From Saprospira grandis (GTDB taxonomy: Bacteria > Bacteroidota > Bacteroidia > Chitinophagales > Saprospiraceae), in contig NZ_CP110854.1 in assembly GCF_027594745.1 (NCBI RefSeq), positions 3,241,501-3,305,500 of the forward strand: DNA of 64,000 nt, in the 5' to 3' direction. A program made the translations under genes and the position numbers. The notes under the pieces are model-generated. The model had not been told where the DNA came from. It ran no database searches and saw only the letters and a program-made list of their open reading frames with translations. This document shows, in pieces, positions 9,301 to 16,715 of the stretch (position 1 is its first letter; each line of letters starts with the position of its first letter).

Positions 9301-9319
9301 TTATCTTTGCGCAAGATAA
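9301..9319 (+). promoter_or_regulatory. Divergent promoter with -7 box inside a dyad
   Basis: The sequence TTATCTTTGCGCAAGATAA is a 7-bp inverted repeat around TGCGC. On the plus strand it contains TATCTTTG, an exact match to the Bacteroidota -7 box TAnnTTTG, 56 bases before the barrel gene start. On the other strand it reads TATCTTGC, a weaker match facing the small minus-strand gene 13 bases away. No clear -33 TTTG is seen. The dyad could also serve as an operator. Confidence 0.5.
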
Positions 9320-9364
9320 AGAAATTCCTGGCGGCCCTGCTGCCTAGGAGCAAAATACCGATCT

Positions 9365-10285
9365 ATGCGCTTACTCTCTGTTCTCTTTTTTCTCCTGTTG
9401 TCTGCCCCTAGTTTGTTGGCCTGCGATGTTTGCGGCAGTGGGGCTGGAGATAATGTGTTTGGCCTACTGCCCAATTATCGTAGTCGGTTTATGGGCCTTC
9501 GATATCGTTTTCAGAAGTATTATACAGAGCATCCGCCCTATTTGTTGGAGGAAGGCGAGGCCCTAGAAGCCTGGGATTATCTGCAAAGGGCCGAGATTTG
9601 GGGCCGCTATGGCTTGCTTAAAAATCGGTTGCAATTGTTTGCTAGTCTGCCCTATCAGCATTATAGCAATTATGAGGGCGGCCAATGGAGCTATAATCAG
9701 GGCCTAGGCGATGCCAGTCTGCAAGCCAATATTACCCTTTATAATAATACGGATAGTGCAGAATATAAGCTGCGCCACTTTTTGCAATTGGGCCTCGGCC
9801 TGAAGTTGCCCACGGGCCAATATCAACGCCAATCTGCCAATGGCGAGCTGCTGCCCGCCAATCTGCAAATGGGAACCGGCTCTTGGGATTTTCCCTTTAT
9901 GCTGCTCTATAATTGGCAGTACCGAAGCTGGGGCGGTGGCCTAGAAATGAGCTATACCCTGAATACGGCAGCGCCAAAGACCAATTATGAGTTTGGGGAC
10001 CGCTGGAATACCAACTTATACGGCTTCTACCGCCAAAAGATTAAGGGCAATTCTATCTCTTATCAGGCTGGCCTGCGCTATGAATATCGCAACCCCGATT
10101 ATCGGGGTAATATTCCCGAAGAGTTCACTTATGGCTGGGCCCTTTGGGGCCGTCTTGGGGCCGACCTCTTTCTGCAAAACTATGCCTTTGGGGTAGAGGC
10201 CCAACTGCCCATTCAGCAAGCCCTAGGAGAAGGCTATGTATATGGCCGCTGGCAGGCTAGCCTCCGAGCGATTTATCTTTTCTAA
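9365..10285 (+). CDS. Predicted outer-membrane beta-barrel protein with CDVCG motif
   Basis: The signal peptide (MRLLSVLFFLLLSAPSLLA) is followed at once by the mature N terminus CDVCGSGAGDN. The rest of the 306 residues alternates aromatic and polar residues in strand-like runs (FMGLRYRFQKYY, LQLGLGLKLPTGQY, GGGLEMSYTLN) and ends in RASLRAIYLF with a terminal Phe, the pattern of an outer-membrane barrel. Related Bacteroidota proteins with an N-terminal Cys-x-x-Cys are usually annotated only as transporter family proteins. The two cysteines could bind metal (inference). It precedes a lipoprotein gene by 12 bp and probably shares its transcript. Confidence 0.8.
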   Translation: MRLLSVLFFLLLSAPSLLACDVCGSGAGDNVFGLLPNYRSRFMGLRYRFQKYYTEHPPYLLEEGEALEAWDYLQRAEIWGRYGLLKNRLQLFASLPYQHYSNYEGGQWSYNQGLGDASLQANITLYNNTDSAEYKLRHFLQLGLGLKLPTGQYQRQSANGELLPANLQMGTGSWDFPFMLLYNWQYRSWGGGLEMSYTLNTAAPKTNYEFGDRWNTNLYGFYRQKIKGNSISYQAGLRYEYRNPDYRGNIPEEFTYGWALWGRLGADLFLQNYAFGVEAQLPIQQALGEGYVYGRWQASLRAIYLF

Positions 10286-10297
10286 ACAAATAATATT

Positions 10298-10693
10298 ATG
10301 CGTTATCTTATTATGCTCAGTCTGCTTTTGAGCTTGGCCCTATTGGCTTGCGAAAAGCCGCCTATAGCGCCCAGCCAAGAAGAAGTAGATCGCTTTCTGT
10401 TGAGCCCTCAGCCTGGGGATACCTTCCGTAGGGGAGAAACGATTCAGATACAGGCCAATTTTTCGGCAGAAGATTGGGAAATGCACGGCTATGAGCTCTA
10501 TGTCTTAGATACAAGCACTTATGATTTGCTCTTCTCGGCAGGCCTGCATACCCATGATGGTTTATTGGCTATTGATACTAGCTGGGTTTATACCGATAGC
10601 CTCCCTCGAGCAGCAGAACTGGAAATCCGCTGCCATATAGATCATAAAGGAAATTATGTGCAGGAGTTTGTTCCTATTACTTTGGTCCCTTAG
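10298..10693 (+). CDS. Lipoprotein, possibly DUF4625-like
   Basis: The 131-residue protein has a lipoprotein signal, MRYLIMLSLLLSLALLACEK, with lipobox LLAC. The mature part reads like a compact beta-sandwich: PQPGDTFRRGETIQIQANF, then His-containing strands (LHTHDG, RCHIDHKGNYVQEF). The PxxGxxxxxGxxI opening and the histidine-bearing strands resemble DUF4625 proteins, but the match is by eye and tentative. It follows the CDVCG barrel gene by 12 bp, which suggests that the lipoprotein and barrel work together at the cell envelope. A strong hairpin terminator follows 16 bases after the stop. Confidence 0.75.
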   Translation: MRYLIMLSLLLSLALLACEKPPIAPSQEEVDRFLLSPQPGDTFRRGETIQIQANFSAEDWEMHGYELYVLDTSTYDLLFSAGLHTHDGLLAIDTSWVYTDSLPRAAELEIRCHIDHKGNYVQEFVPITLVP

Positions 10694-10708
10694 TCTATTT
10701 AAAGCAAT

Positions 10709-10746
10709 AAAGCCCCAAACTAACCGTAGTCTGGGGCTTTGTTTTT
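10709..10746 (+). terminator. Rho-independent terminator after the lipoprotein gene
   Basis: A 9-bp stem AAAGCCCCA/TGGGGCTTT, with an extra ACT/AGT pairing inside the loop, is followed by GTTTTTC. It closes the barrel-lipoprotein transcript. Confidence 0.85.
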
Positions 10747-10749
10747 CTT

Positions 10750-10852
10750 CCCTCTGTAGATGATTTTAGCCAATTATTTGGAGGGGGGACTGGACCCCTA
10801 CAGAGGGGGTGCCGAACCCCTCGAAAGGGGGGCTTAACCCCCTCAGGGGGAT
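10750..10852. repeat. Cluster of G/C-run hairpins
   Basis: A 10-bp inverted repeat (CCCTCTGTAG at 10750 and CTACAGAGGG at 10797) encloses short hairpins. It is followed by a run of alternating C- and G-tracts (ACCCCTACAGAGGGGGT, CCCCTCGAAAGGGG, CCCCCTCAGGGGG). These can pair in several alternative ways. No gene is present. Confidence 0.7.
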
Positions 10853-10868
10853 TCTTTTACCCCCAGCC

Positions 10869-11110
10869 TAGGACCTATGGAGGTGGTCGCTAGGACCTTC
10901 TGAAATGGTCGCTAGGATTTGTCTAGATCCTCTTGAGGACCTCACTTAATGGTCAGTAGGACCTAGTTAAGTCCTCTCGAGGACCTCCTTTAATGCTCCT
11001 TAGGACCTAGGCAGATCCTCTGGAGGATGTCTCTTAATGGTCGCTAGGACTTAGACAGGTCCTGGCGAGGACCTTCCTTAATTCTCCTTAGGGCTTAAGC
11101 CCCCCCAAAG
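10869..11110. repeat. 22/44-bp imperfect tandem repeat array
   Basis: The motif TAGGAC(C/T) recurs at 10869, 10891 and 10913 (22-bp spacing), then at 10957, 11001, 11045 and 11089 (exact 44-bp spacing). The second half of each 44-bp unit (GAGGACCTCACTTAATGGTC) resembles the 22-bp unit, so the array is 11 copies of a 22-mer organised as dimers. Units contain local dyads such as GATCCTCTTGAGGA. There are no spacers, so it is not a CRISPR array, and no reading frame spans it. It ends about 35 bases before the promoter of the PagL-like gene. Confidence 0.85.
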
Positions 11111-11139
11111 CCTTATTTCCTTTCAGGACTTCAGGAGAA

Positions 11140-11156
11140 AGCCCTATCTTTGGGCT
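11140..11156 (+). promoter_or_regulatory. Promoter -7 box of the PagL-like gene, within AGCCC/GGGCT dyad
   Basis: TATCTTTG (11145-11152) matches the Bacteroidota -7 consensus exactly and lies only 12 bases before the start codon, with a weak -33-like TTTC 20 bases upstream. A transcript starting at the normal distance would have a leader of only a few bases. AGCCC and GGGCT flank the box as an inverted repeat. Confidence 0.55.
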
Positions 11157-11164
11157 AAAACAGC

Positions 11165-12268
11165 ATGCGGCAGCTACTACTATTTATACTTTTATCTTGG
11201 GCCTCTATCAGTTGGTCTCAGCAGGGGCATAGTTGGGAAATGGGCCTGCATTATGGGGGCTTAGTCAAACATCGGGAGTACATCAATATTCCAGTAGACC
11301 GTTTGCCGCCTACCTTAGGGGGCGAGATTAACTGGTTGTATCAGAGTCATGGCAAAAAGGATTGGTCCGCTTTGGCGGGCTATCCAGAGTTTGGGCTCAT
11401 TTTATCCTTTCAAGACTTTGCGGATGCTCGTTTGGGGTGGGGCATTGGGCTGATGCCGCAGCTCAAGTTTCCTTTTTGGCGCTCTGGCGACTGGGAGATT
11501 TATGCTCGCTTGGGCCTAGGCATTGCTTATGTATCGAATTATGGCAATAGTTTTAGGAATCCCGACAACAACATTATTGGTTCGCATTGGAACAACAACA
11601 CGGCTTTGCGTTTGGGCTTTCAATGGCCCTTGAGTTCTCGTTTGCTTTTGCAGCCTTCTTTTAGCTTTACGCATTACTCCAATGGGGCTTCTCAGTTTCC
11701 CAATTTGGGCATCAATGCGGCTAGTTTTCATTTGGGTTTGCGTTATCGGCCCTATACCTTGCAGTCAGAGGACTATCGGCCTGCCCCAGCGGATTATCAA
11801 CCGCCAAAAAGATGGGGCTTGGGGGCTGATTTTGGTCTAGGCATGACCGAGGTGCGCCGTACCGAGCGGGGGCCAAAGTTTGCCCTCTACAGTGCCACAG
11901 TTTACGGCAGTTATCGCTATGCAGCCACTAAAAGTCTGCGTTTTGGCCTTTTAGGGGAGTACCATAGCGGGGTAGAGGCCTTTTGGTTGAGCAACCTGAC
12001 CCTAACGGCCCAAGAGGCTCGACAAAAGGCGCAGCGTTTGTTGTTTTGGGCTGGACATGAGTGGATTATGGGCAATATTGGCCTTGGATTGCAAGTTGGT
12101 TATTATATTACAGAACCGGTCGTCAGGCTCCCCTATACTCGGGCGAGCATCGCCTACTATCCTTTTTCGTCCCTAAAGCATAAGTATACGCCTTATTTGG
12201 CGGTACGCATCAAGGCGCATGGCATCACGGCCGACTTCTTTGACTTGGCCATAGGATTAGATTTTTAA
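11165..12268 (+). CDS. PagL-like lipid A 3-O-deacylase / acyloxyacyl hydrolase family protein
   Basis: The 367-residue protein has a signal peptide (MRQLLLFILLSWASISWSQ) and a beta-barrel body. The PagL catalytic signature is visible as SFTHYSNGASQFPNLGIN at about residues 166-183. It has the His-x-Ser pair of the family (HYS), while the acidic partner position reads as Asn, as in many Bacteroidota homologs. Family members remove the 3-O acyl chain from lipid A in the outer membrane. The segment after about residue 200 (DYRPAPADYQPPKRWG) starts a second barrel-like half, making this longer than Pseudomonas PagL (about 150 residues). It is a single gene between a tandem repeat array and a GC-rich element. 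Confidence 0.8.
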   Translation: MRQLLLFILLSWASISWSQQGHSWEMGLHYGGLVKHREYINIPVDRLPPTLGGEINWLYQSHGKKDWSALAGYPEFGLILSFQDFADARLGWGIGLMPQLKFPFWRSGDWEIYARLGLGIAYVSNYGNSFRNPDNNIIGSHWNNNTALRLGFQWPLSSRLLLQPSFSFTHYSNGASQFPNLGINAASFHLGLRYRPYTLQSEDYRPAPADYQPPKRWGLGADFGLGMTEVRRTERGPKFALYSATVYGSYRYAATKSLRFGLLGEYHSGVEAFWLSNLTLTAQEARQKAQRLLFWAGHEWIMGNIGLGLQVGYYITEPVVRLPYTRASIAYYPFSSLKHKYTPYLAVRIKAHGITADFFDLAIGLDF

Positions 12269-12276
12269 ATGAATTT

Positions 12277-12420
12277 GGGGCTGCCCCTGCGGCCTGCGGC
12301 CTTGGGTCGGGCCATTGCGCAGCTCGCAGCTCTGCTCGGCCCTGCAGCCCTGCGGGCTTTGGTCTGCCGCCTTCGGCGGCCCTGCTACAGCCCCTCAGCC
12401 GACGGCCCTTCGGGCCTTTT
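12277..12420 (+). repeat. GC-rich intergenic element E3 (type B)
   Basis: It starts GGGGCTGCCCCTGCGG 8 bases after the PagL-like gene stop. The core GCTCGCAGCTCTGCTCGGCC is at 12322, followed by paired arms GCCGCCTTCGGCGGC and CTACAGCCCCTCAGCCG. It ends in the hairpin GGCCCTTCGGGCCTTTT, which may act as terminator. Confidence 0.85.
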
Positions 12421-12482
12421 ATGCCCAGCCCTAGGCGGCTAAGTTAAGGCCTAGTATTTTGAAAACAGAACAAAGAAAACAG

Positions 12483-15400
12483 ATGAAAGCCCTAGTTCCC
12501 CTCCTCTTGTTTTGCCTTCCTTTTTTGGGGCAGGCCCAAAACTCTCCCCAACAGATCTATGAAGAACTACTAGAAAGCGAAGAAGAGTTATCGCCTATAG
12601 TAGATCGCTATCTAAGTCTGGCCAGCAGTGCCCCCAATTACGACAGCTATGCGGATAGTGTGTATCAGTTTTTAGAAGCCAAAGCTCCTGCTAAGCTCAC
12701 TATATTTTACTTAGAGCAGATGATTGATCGAGCCCAAGCAGGAAAAGAAAAATACTACTGGCAAAACAGTTTAGCCTATTATGCTATAGAGCAGGAACAG
12801 TGGGATATGGCCAAATCGCTACTTTCTACGGCCTTGGCGGAATGTCCTAAAACAGACCCTTACTACGCTAAATTTTATTATACCTGGGCTTGCTACCTTT
12901 ATTATAGTGGTGACTACAAACGGGCTAAAAAGGCCTTAGAACAAAGCTTACTTCAGCTAGAAAGTAAAGAGGATAAAAGTAAAATTTACAATTTGTTGGG
13001 GGCCATAGCTTATCAAAATGATGCTTTAAGCGATGCAGAGCACTACTTTTTAGAAGGCTTAGCGCTTTTGCAGGCCGATAGTTTACTCGATGAGGAAAGC
13101 GAAAGCACCTTCCTTAATAATTTGGCGCAACTATATAAAGATATGGGGGCCTTAAGTAAGGCCTTATCTTTTCATGCTCAAGTAATGGCTATTGATGAGG
13201 CTTTTTATGGCAAAGAACATTATTACTATGCTATGGACCTTGATTTTTTGGCTGGGGTACAGGCCTTAGATGGACAGTTAAAGTTGGCCAAGGAAAATGA
13301 AGAAAAGGCCCTCGCCATTATTTCTGCTAGTTTGGGTAAGCAGCATAGTTTGTACTTTGAGCTAAAGGCTAATTATGGGGCGATTCTGAGCAGCTTAGGT
13401 GAAATAGAGGCTGCTGTTGCCAATTATGAGGAGTTGCTTCGGGAAGAAAAAAAAGTAGTTGGTCCCTCTCTAGAGTATGCCGTCAGTCTAAACAATACTG
13501 CTGTGGCCTACTTTAAAATGGGGAAGCGAAAAAAGGCCATGCAATATATGCAAGAAGCCCTAGCCCTGAGGAAAGGAAAAATGGCCAAGAATCAACTTGG
13601 TTTACTACAAAATCAATATTCTATAGCCCGATTACACTACTATAATGAGGATTATGAGCTGGCTAAAGAGGGATTTTGGGAGGTTATTCAGGCCAATGCA
13701 AAAAATGAAAATTGGCTAGCGCCAGAAGAGTTACTAGAGGCCGATTATTGGCATCCTGCATTTTTTGTTCAAAGTCTAGAGGCTTTGAGTCAGCTGTATA
13801 GAGATAATGGGCAGTTGGAAAATGGTTTAGACTCTGCGGCCCTTTACCTTGGTTTGGCCTTAGACTACAACCGCAAAATCCGTCAGGAGCTTCGGCATGA
13901 GGGGGATAAGCAGCGGACCTTAAGTTTGGGGCAGCGTTTGCTCAATCGGCAGTTTCAGTTGCAGTTATTGCGCAAGCAGCCAGCGGCTAGTTTGTTTCAG
14001 TTGGCGGAAGAGCAAAAGGCGGTTTTATTTCAGGAAGAGCAGCAGTTGGGGGCTTGGGGCCTACAATTGCCCGACAGCATTTTGGACCAAAGGGCGGCCC
14101 TAGAAGAGGAGTTTATGGCCCTTAAGCAGCAGCGGGCCCGCAGCTTGGAGTCTTCAGAAAAGCAGGCTTTGGATGCGCAGATTGCGCAGCAGGAGTTGGC
14201 TATTACGGCCTTTGAGAAGACCGTCAAGCAGCAGTTTTCCGACTACTTTGCCCAGCAATTAGAGACAGCGGCATTGGATGTAGGGGCCTTACAGCAGCAA
14301 TTGGCCAAAGAGGAATTACTACTGGCCTATTTCTGGTCTGAAGAGGGGCTGTATGCCTTTGCGCTCAGTTCGGAAAAGCTACAGCTCTATGAGTTGGAGC
14401 AAGAAGGCTTGGCCGAGGACTGCTTGGCCCTACAAAAAGAAATGCAGGCCTTTACTTCGCTATTAAATGATGCAGAGGGGAGTCGAGAGCGCTACCTAAA
14501 GCTAGCCCTTTCGGTGAGTGAGCAACTACTTTGGCCCATATTGGCCGAGCAAAAGGGGCAGCGTTTAACCCTAGTTTTAGATGGGCCGATGAGTTATTTG
14601 CCCTTTGAGGCCTTATTGAGTCGGGAGGTAGCGCTTTCTACGCCTTATGCTGAGATACCCTACCTAATCAAAGATTGGGAAGTTAGTTATCAATCTTCGG
14701 CTAAACTGTATTTGGAGCAGAGTCGGCGCCCTTTATATCCCTATAATAAAGTATTGGCCTTTGCGGGCAGCTATGCTGCTGGGGGAGAAAAAGCTCAGGC
14801 CTTGCGAAGTCCTTTACTAGAAAACCGTCGTTCTGTATTGGGGCCTTTGCCAGCGGCCCAAAAAGAAGTGGCCTATCTAGAAGCCTTATTTGATGGGCGG
14901 TTTTTGTATGAGCAGGAGGCTAGTGAGCTCAACTTCAAGCGGCATCAGCAGGAGGGCTATGGCTTATTGCATTTGGCCCTACATGGCGTCTTAGAGAAGC
15001 GGCAGCCCTTTCTATCTTCATTAGTATTTACGGAAACGGCAGATAGTACAGAAGACAACTTTTTGGAGGCCTGGGAGTTGGGGCGTTTGCAGGTTAATAG
15101 TAATCTATTGGTCCTTTCTGCCTGTGAGACTGGGACGGGAGAATATCAGTCGGGAGAGGGTTTATTATCTTTGGCTCGGGCCTTTCAGTTTGCGGGCAGT
15201 TCTTCTATTGTGGCTAGTTTGTGGCAGGTGAATGACCAGAGCACGGCCTATATTATGCAGCGTTTTTACAGTCATTTGCAAGAGGGGGCGAACAAGCCCA
15301 TGGCATTGCGTTTGGCCAAACTAGATTATTTGAATGGGATTGGGGAGCCTAGTTTGGCGCATCCGGCCTATTGGGCGGCCTTTATACAATTGGGCGACCC

Positions 15401-15524
15401 TCGTCCGATTCCCTTGGCCAAAAAGGGGCGTTGGGCAGATTACTGGCCCTATGCTTTGGGGGGGCTGCTGGCTCTATCTATCCCGATGGGCTTATTTCGT
15501 CGGCGGAAAGAAAAGGCGGCCTAG
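12483..15524 (+). CDS. TPR-CHAT protein: secreted, membrane-anchored caspase-like peptidase
   Basis: Starting at the ATG that opens the signal peptide (MKALVPLLLFCLPFLGQAQ), this 1013-residue protein has tetratricopeptide repeats over about residues 90-400. A helical linker follows (about 450-620), then a C-terminal CHAT domain (about 700-970). The caspase-type catalytic dyad is intact: His834 in LLHLALHG and Cys881 in VLSACETGTGEYQSGEG. A transmembrane segment (WPYALGGLLALSIPMGLF) and the basic tail RRRKEKAA end the protein, so the TPR and CHAT parts face the periplasm. The target is unknown. CHAT proteases in other systems cut gasdermin-like or regulatory partners, but no such partner is adjacent. 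Confidence 0.92.
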   Translation: MKALVPLLLFCLPFLGQAQNSPQQIYEELLESEEELSPIVDRYLSLASSAPNYDSYADSVYQFLEAKAPAKLTIFYLEQMIDRAQAGKEKYYWQNSLAYYAIEQEQWDMAKSLLSTALAECPKTDPYYAKFYYTWACYLYYSGDYKRAKKALEQSLLQLESKEDKSKIYNLLGAIAYQNDALSDAEHYFLEGLALLQADSLLDEESESTFLNNLAQLYKDMGALSKALSFHAQVMAIDEAFYGKEHYYYAMDLDFLAGVQALDGQLKLAKENEEKALAIISASLGKQHSLYFELKANYGAILSSLGEIEAAVANYEELLREEKKVVGPSLEYAVSLNNTAVAYFKMGKRKKAMQYMQEALALRKGKMAKNQLGLLQNQYSIARLHYYNEDYELAKEGFWEVIQANAKNENWLAPEELLEADYWHPAFFVQSLEALSQLYRDNGQLENGLDSAALYLGLALDYNRKIRQELRHEGDKQRTLSLGQRLLNRQFQLQLLRKQPAASLFQLAEEQKAVLFQEEQQLGAWGLQLPDSILDQRAALEEEFMALKQQRARSLESSEKQALDAQIAQQELAITAFEKTVKQQFSDYFAQQLETAALDVGALQQQLAKEELLLAYFWSEEGLYAFALSSEKLQLYELEQEGLAEDCLALQKEMQAFTSLLNDAEGSRERYLKLALSVSEQLLWPILAEQKGQRLTLVLDGPMSYLPFEALLSREVALSTPYAEIPYLIKDWEVSYQSSAKLYLEQSRRPLYPYNKVLAFAGSYAAGGEKAQALRSPLLENRRSVLGPLPAAQKEVAYLEALFDGRFLYEQEASELNFKRHQQEGYGLLHLALHGVLEKRQPFLSSLVFTETADSTEDNFLEAWELGRLQVNSNLLVLSACETGTGEYQSGEGLLSLARAFQFAGSSSIVASLWQVNDQSTAYIMQRFYSHLQEGANKPMALRLAKLDYLNGIGEPSLAHPAYWAAFIQLGDPRPIPLAKKGRWADYWPYALGGLLALSIPMGLFRRRKEKAA

Positions 15525-15567
15525 TCTATTGGTCCAGTTTGGCGAGCGCAGCGAGCCTGGTCTAGCA

Positions 15568-15704
15568 GGGCGCGAAGCGCCCGCAGGCCTAGCGATGTGG
15601 AGGGGTGGCCGTTAGGCCAGACCGAGCCAGCTTGCTGGCGAAGGGCCGAGCGAATAGCGAGCCCTGAAGCGTAGCGCCGACGAGCGTAGCGAGGCGGAGG
15701 CCCC
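15568..15704 (-). repeat. GC-rich intergenic element E4 (type A, reverse)
   Basis: On the plus strand it runs from the hairpin GGGCGCGAAGCGCCC through CAGGCCTAGCGATGTGG and an inverted core GGGCCGAGCGAATAGCGAGC (15643) to the end GCGGAGGCCCC. It lies between convergent genes, with the GGGGCC end facing the minus-strand lipoprotein stop. Confidence 0.85.
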
Positions 15705-15726
15705 AAATAGCACATAAAAGAATAAG

Positions 15727-15761
15727 AATGGCCCATCTTCTGCGGAGAGAGATGGGCCATT
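15727..15761. terminator. Bidirectional terminator between convergent genes
   Basis: A 12-bp perfect stem (AATGGCCCATCT/AGATGGGCCATT) is flanked by T-rich sequence on both strands. It ends 6 bases from the stop of the minus-strand lipoprotein gene. Confidence 0.8.
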
Positions 15762-15767
15762 GCTTTG

Positions 15768-16511
15768 TTAATTAGAAGCGAGGAAAGTCATATTGAGGAT
15801 ATATCCTTTTTCTGCTTTTTGTTCCCAGGGGATGCCGATACAATTGGCGATATTTCCGTTGCATTGGGTATCTAAGATCAGTTGTTCTTTATAGATGAGG
15901 CCATAATTTTTGGCATATCGTTCTAGGCTATAGCGGCGTTCAATATTATTGATTTTATCGACTTGCAGGACCGTCAGTACGGAGTCGAAGCTTTGGCCAT
16001 TATAGGTATAGCTGCCATCTAGTTCAATAATCTCGAAGGCGTCCCAATCCTTATAAATATCGATACTGCCGCCGGGGATACTAATCACGGTATCTCTGCG
16101 GATATAGGGAATGCCATCCCATTGGCGGTTCATTTTTAGGGGGAAGCTCAGGTTGATATAGCGTTGATTATTTTCTATGCGGTAGGCAAAGCTTCCTTCA
16201 ATTTGGATGGCCCAGACCTCGGCCAGTTGCCAGGGGGAGCTATCTCTTTTATAATATCGGTTGAGGCGTTGGTAGCTTTGGTTGCGGTTATCGGTTTCTT
16301 GGCCGCCGACTTCCTCCTTAATGAGTAGAGAAACCGTGTCGATAGTCCGGTCAAAATCATTATAATAAATGCTATCTACCTGATAGATCACATAATGTCC
16401 GCTATCGGTGGGGAAATAGCTAAGCTCGAAATCGGGGAAGGATTCCGTTTCTTTTTGGCAATTGATTAGGAGGAGCGAGAGGGCGAGGAGCAGGAAAAAA
16501 GTAGGCCGCAT
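15768..16511 (-). CDS. Hypothetical lipoprotein
   Basis: The 247-residue protein starts MRPTFFLLLALSLLLINCQKE, where LINC is a lipobox. The upstream in-frame ATG would put 20 extra residues before the signal and was rejected. The mature protein is beta-rich, with many Tyr and Asp residues (YFPTDSGHYVIYQVDSIYYND, YIRRDTVISIPGGSIDIYKD). It contains one pair of cysteines near the C terminus (DTQCNGNIANCIGIPW) that could form a disulphide. The opening phrase, periods of strands and length resemble hypothetical outer-membrane lipoproteins common in Bacteroidota. No function is recognised. It is a single gene ending at a bidirectional terminator. Confidence 0.8.
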   Translation of the reverse strand: MRPTFFLLLALSLLLINCQKETESFPDFELSYFPTDSGHYVIYQVDSIYYNDFDRTIDTVSLLIKEEVGGQETDNRNQSYQRLNRYYKRDSSPWQLAEVWAIQIEGSFAYRIENNQRYINLSFPLKMNRQWDGIPYIRRDTVISIPGGSIDIYKDWDAFEIIELDGSYTYNGQSFDSVLTVLQVDKINNIERRYSLERYAKNYGLIYKEQLILDTQCNGNIANCIGIPWEQKAEKGYILNMTFLASN

Positions 16512-16715
16512 AGTAGGATGATTTGGAAGAAGCAAAGAAAAAGGGGAGTTTTGAATCGGATCACTGTACAATGATAAATAAAAAAACTATTTTTGGGCAA
16601 AATTTGAAAGCGTTCTTTAGGGAAAGGGCTTTGAGATGGGGGAGAACTTCTAGGATTTCATTGAGTATGAGGTATTAGGGAGACATTTTTAATTTAAACG
16701 TAAACGCTAGAGCTT

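Noticed and set aside
10869..11110. CRISPR array
   Set aside because: Units are contiguous and imperfect with no unique spacers, and no cas gene is in the window. The same holds for the 42-bp array.
16588..16595. TATTTTTG -7 box as the glmM promoter
   Set aside because: It matches the consensus but lies about 120 bases upstream with no -33 element at proper spacing, in a very AT-rich stretch where chance matches are likely.
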